Assembly (NCBI GenBank): GCA_002308615.1
Contig: DBWC01000128.1
Location: 4,699 to 19,244 of the forward strand
DNA length: 14,546 nt
Reading direction: 5' to 3'
From: Clostridiales bacterium UBA1248
GTDB taxonomy: Bacteria > Bacillota > Clostridia > Oscillospirales > CAG-272
Shown: positions 12,982 to 14,546 of the stretch, piece after piece
Numbering within the stretch: the stretch's first letter is position 1
How the letters are laid out: each line of letters opens with the position of its first letter
The notes under the pieces: model-generated
Seen by the model: the letters and a program-made list of their open reading frames with translations, nothing else
Database searches by the model: none
What the model was told of the DNA's origin: nothing
Program-made: the position numbers and the translations under genes

Positions 12982-14546
12982 ATGTTCAAAACTCAGAAGC
13001 TTGGCAAGACCGAGAGGGTGAGCTTCTCTAAGATCGAAGAAGTTCTGCCCCTTCCCAACCTGCTTGAGATTCAGAAATCCTCGTACGAGTGGTTTCTGAA
13101 GGAAGGTTTAAACGAGGTACTTCGTGACGTATCTCCGATAACCGACTACTCAAACAATCTGATCATTGAGTTTATAGACTATAAGCTCGACGATCACGCT
13201 AAATACCCCGTTGAGGAATGCAAGGAACGCGACGTAAACTACGCCGCTCCGATGCGCGTCACCGTACGTCTGACAAACAAGACTACGGGCGAGGTACAGG
13301 AAGACCTCGTTTACATGACGGAATTCCCTCTTATGACGGACAACGGAACGTTTGTTATAAACGGCGCCGAGCGTGTCGTCGTATCTCAGATAGTAAGGTC
13401 TCCCGGCATCTATTATCACAGCGAGCTTGATAAATCCGGCAAAACGATATATTCGTCCACGGTCATCCCGTACCGCGGAGCGTGGCTTGAATATGAATCG
13501 GACGTCAGCGACGTATTTTACGTAAGGATAGACAAAAACCGCAAAATACCCGTTTCCATACTTATACGCGCTTTAGGCATAGAGTCCGATTCCGATATCC
13601 TTAATTTCTTCGGCAACGACGAGATGATGAAAACGACGCTTGAAAAGGACGTTTTCATAATTTCCGAAGCTCAGAACAACAAGACTTCCATAAACGAGGA
13701 AGCTTTAAAAGAAATTTACAAGAGACTGCGTCCCGGCGAGCCGCCTACACAGGAGAGCGCGCTTGTCCTGATTAACAACCTCTTCTTCGATCCGAAAAGA
13801 TACGATCTTGCAAACGTCGGCAGATACAAATACAACAAAAAGCTGTCGATAGGTCCGCGCGTATTCGGCAGAACGCTCACGCGTCCGGTGATAAACCCCG
13901 TTACGGGCGAGCTTATTTACGAAGCCGGCACGTTTGTTACGCGTGAGATCGCGGACAACATAGATTTCTCCGGAGTAAACGAGGCTTACGTCACGCTTGA
14001 CGACGGAGAGGAAATGAAGATACTTTCAAACGGCACTATCCTTCCGGAGGCCGCGCTCGGCTTCGATCTTACCGAAGCGGGCATAACCGGAAAAGTAAGC
14101 CTTTCCGTTCTTCTTGACATAATGAGCAGATGCGGCGGCGACCGCGACGCGATAATCGCCGAGGCAAAGCTGCACGCGGCGGAGCTTTCTCCGAAGCACA
14201 TCACAAAAGAAGACATATTCAGCTCTATAAACTATATGCTCTGCTTAAGGCACAACATAGGCGTAACGGACGATATAGACCATCTCGGCAACCGCCGTCT
14301 GCGCTGCGTGGGCGAGCTTCTGCAGAACCAGTTCCGCATAGGCTTCTCCCGTATGGACAAGATAGTCAAAGAGCGTATGACCGTTCAGGATTCCGAAAAG
14401 CTGACGCCGAAGGACCTGATGAACCCGCGTCCGATAGTTACCGCTATCCGCGAATTCTTCGGATCTTCTCCTCTGTCTCAGTTCATGGACCAGAACAACC
14501 CGCTGGCGGAGCTGACTCACAAGAGAAGGCTCTCCGCGCTCGGACC
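12982..14546 (+). CDS. rpoB: DNA-directed RNA polymerase subunit beta, partial (5' part)
   Basis: The open frame runs from ATG 12982 (GGAGAGG five bases upstream) to the right edge: 521 complete codons, under half the usual length. RpoB forms the catalytic core of RNA polymerase together with RpoC. The N-terminus (RVSFSKIEEVLPLPNLLEIQ), ERDVNYAAPMRVTVRL, and GAERVVVSQIVRSPGIYY are diagnostic beta-subunit segments. The last codons form the rifampicin-resistance region, GSSPLSQFMDQNNPLAEL then THKRRLSALG. The residues equivalent to E. coli D516, H526, R529 and S531 are the sensitive-type ones. The E. coli Q510 position is proline here (codon 497). Upstream is a lipoprotein gene with a terminator rather than rplL, so rpoB starts its own transcript. 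rpoC would be expected past the right edge. Confidence 0.98.
   Translation, partial: MFKTQKLGKTERVSFSKIEEVLPLPNLLEIQKSSYEWFLKEGLNEVLRDVSPITDYSNNLIIEFIDYKLDDHAKYPVEECKERDVNYAAPMRVTVRLTNKTTGEVQEDLVYMTEFPLMTDNGTFVINGAERVVVSQIVRSPGIYYHSELDKSGKTIYSSTVIPYRGAWLEYESDVSDVFYVRIDKNRKIPVSILIRALGIESDSDILNFFGNDEMMKTTLEKDVFIISEAQNNKTSINEEALKEIYKRLRPGEPPTQESALVLINNLFFDPKRYDLANVGRYKYNKKLSIGPRVFGRTLTRPVINPVTGELIYEAGTFVTREIADNIDFSGVNEAYVTLDDGEEMKILSNGTILPEAALGFDLTEAGITGKVSLSVLLDIMSRCGGDRDAIIAEAKLHAAELSPKHITKEDIFSSINYMLCLRHNIGVTDDIDHLGNRRLRCVGELLQNQFRIGFSRMDKIVKERMTVQDSEKLTPKDLMNPRPIVTAIREFFGSSPLSQFMDQNNPLAELTHKRRLSALG

Noticed and set aside
12860..13021. 53-codon frame upstream of and overlapping rpoB
   Set aside because: It has no ribosome binding site, overlaps a candidate -10 box, runs into rpoB out of frame, and has AT-driven composition.

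Overview
The window looks like chromosomal DNA of a Bacillota bacterium of class Clostridia, probably an uncultured gut-type lineage. This rests on the Clostridia-like RpoB N-terminus, the MnmE sequence, near-consensus sigma-A promoters (TTGACA/TATAAT with 17-bp spacers), strong GGAGG-type ribosome binding sites and frequent ATGA gene overlaps. This is a judgement from sequence character; no database search was possible.

Layout. (1) Positions 1-973, minus strand: the N-terminal 324 codons of a secreted, beta-propeller-like protein with its own strong promoter; its 3' end lies off the left edge. (2) Positions 1048-8475, minus strand: a tightly packed seven-gene operon read right to left as tldD, tldE/pmbA-like, PHP phosphoesterase, two-TM protein of unknown function, endonuclease/exonuclease/phosphatase (EEP) family protein, type I sulfatase, mnmE. 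Junctions are 1-bp gaps or short overlaps, four of the six being overlaps, and a promoter sits just upstream of tldD. (3) Positions 8476-8785: a gene-free stretch with a GC-rich array of inverted and direct repeats ending in a rho-independent terminator for the operon to its right. (4) Positions 8786-11812, minus strand: a three-gene YtrA-type operon of GntR regulator, ABC ATPase and multi-TM ABC permease, with a near-perfect promoter and an operator-like palindrome just downstream of the -10 box. (5) Positions 11931-12619, plus strand: a divergently transcribed AT-rich lipoprotein gene with its own promoter and terminator. An inverted repeat sits exactly midway between the two divergent promoters. 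(6) Positions 12982-14546, plus strand: the 5' part of rpoB, ending inside the rifampicin-resistance region, preceded by about 360 bp of AT-rich leader DNA after the lipoprotein terminator.

How the genes may work together. TldD and TldE should form a heterodimeric metalloprotease. The PHP, EEP and sulfatase proteins all lack signal peptides and are metal-dependent ester hydrolases, so the operon encodes mostly cytoplasmic hydrolases plus the tRNA-modifying GTPase MnmE. The YtrA-type regulator probably represses its own ABC transporter operon until an inducer, perhaps envelope stress or a peptide antibiotic, releases it. The lipoprotein shares the intergenic control region and may be co-regulated. 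I see no phage, insertion sequence, CRISPR array, tRNA or rRNA gene. The most unusual structures are the repeat cluster at 8.6-8.77 kb and the symmetric divergent control region at 11.83-11.96 kb.
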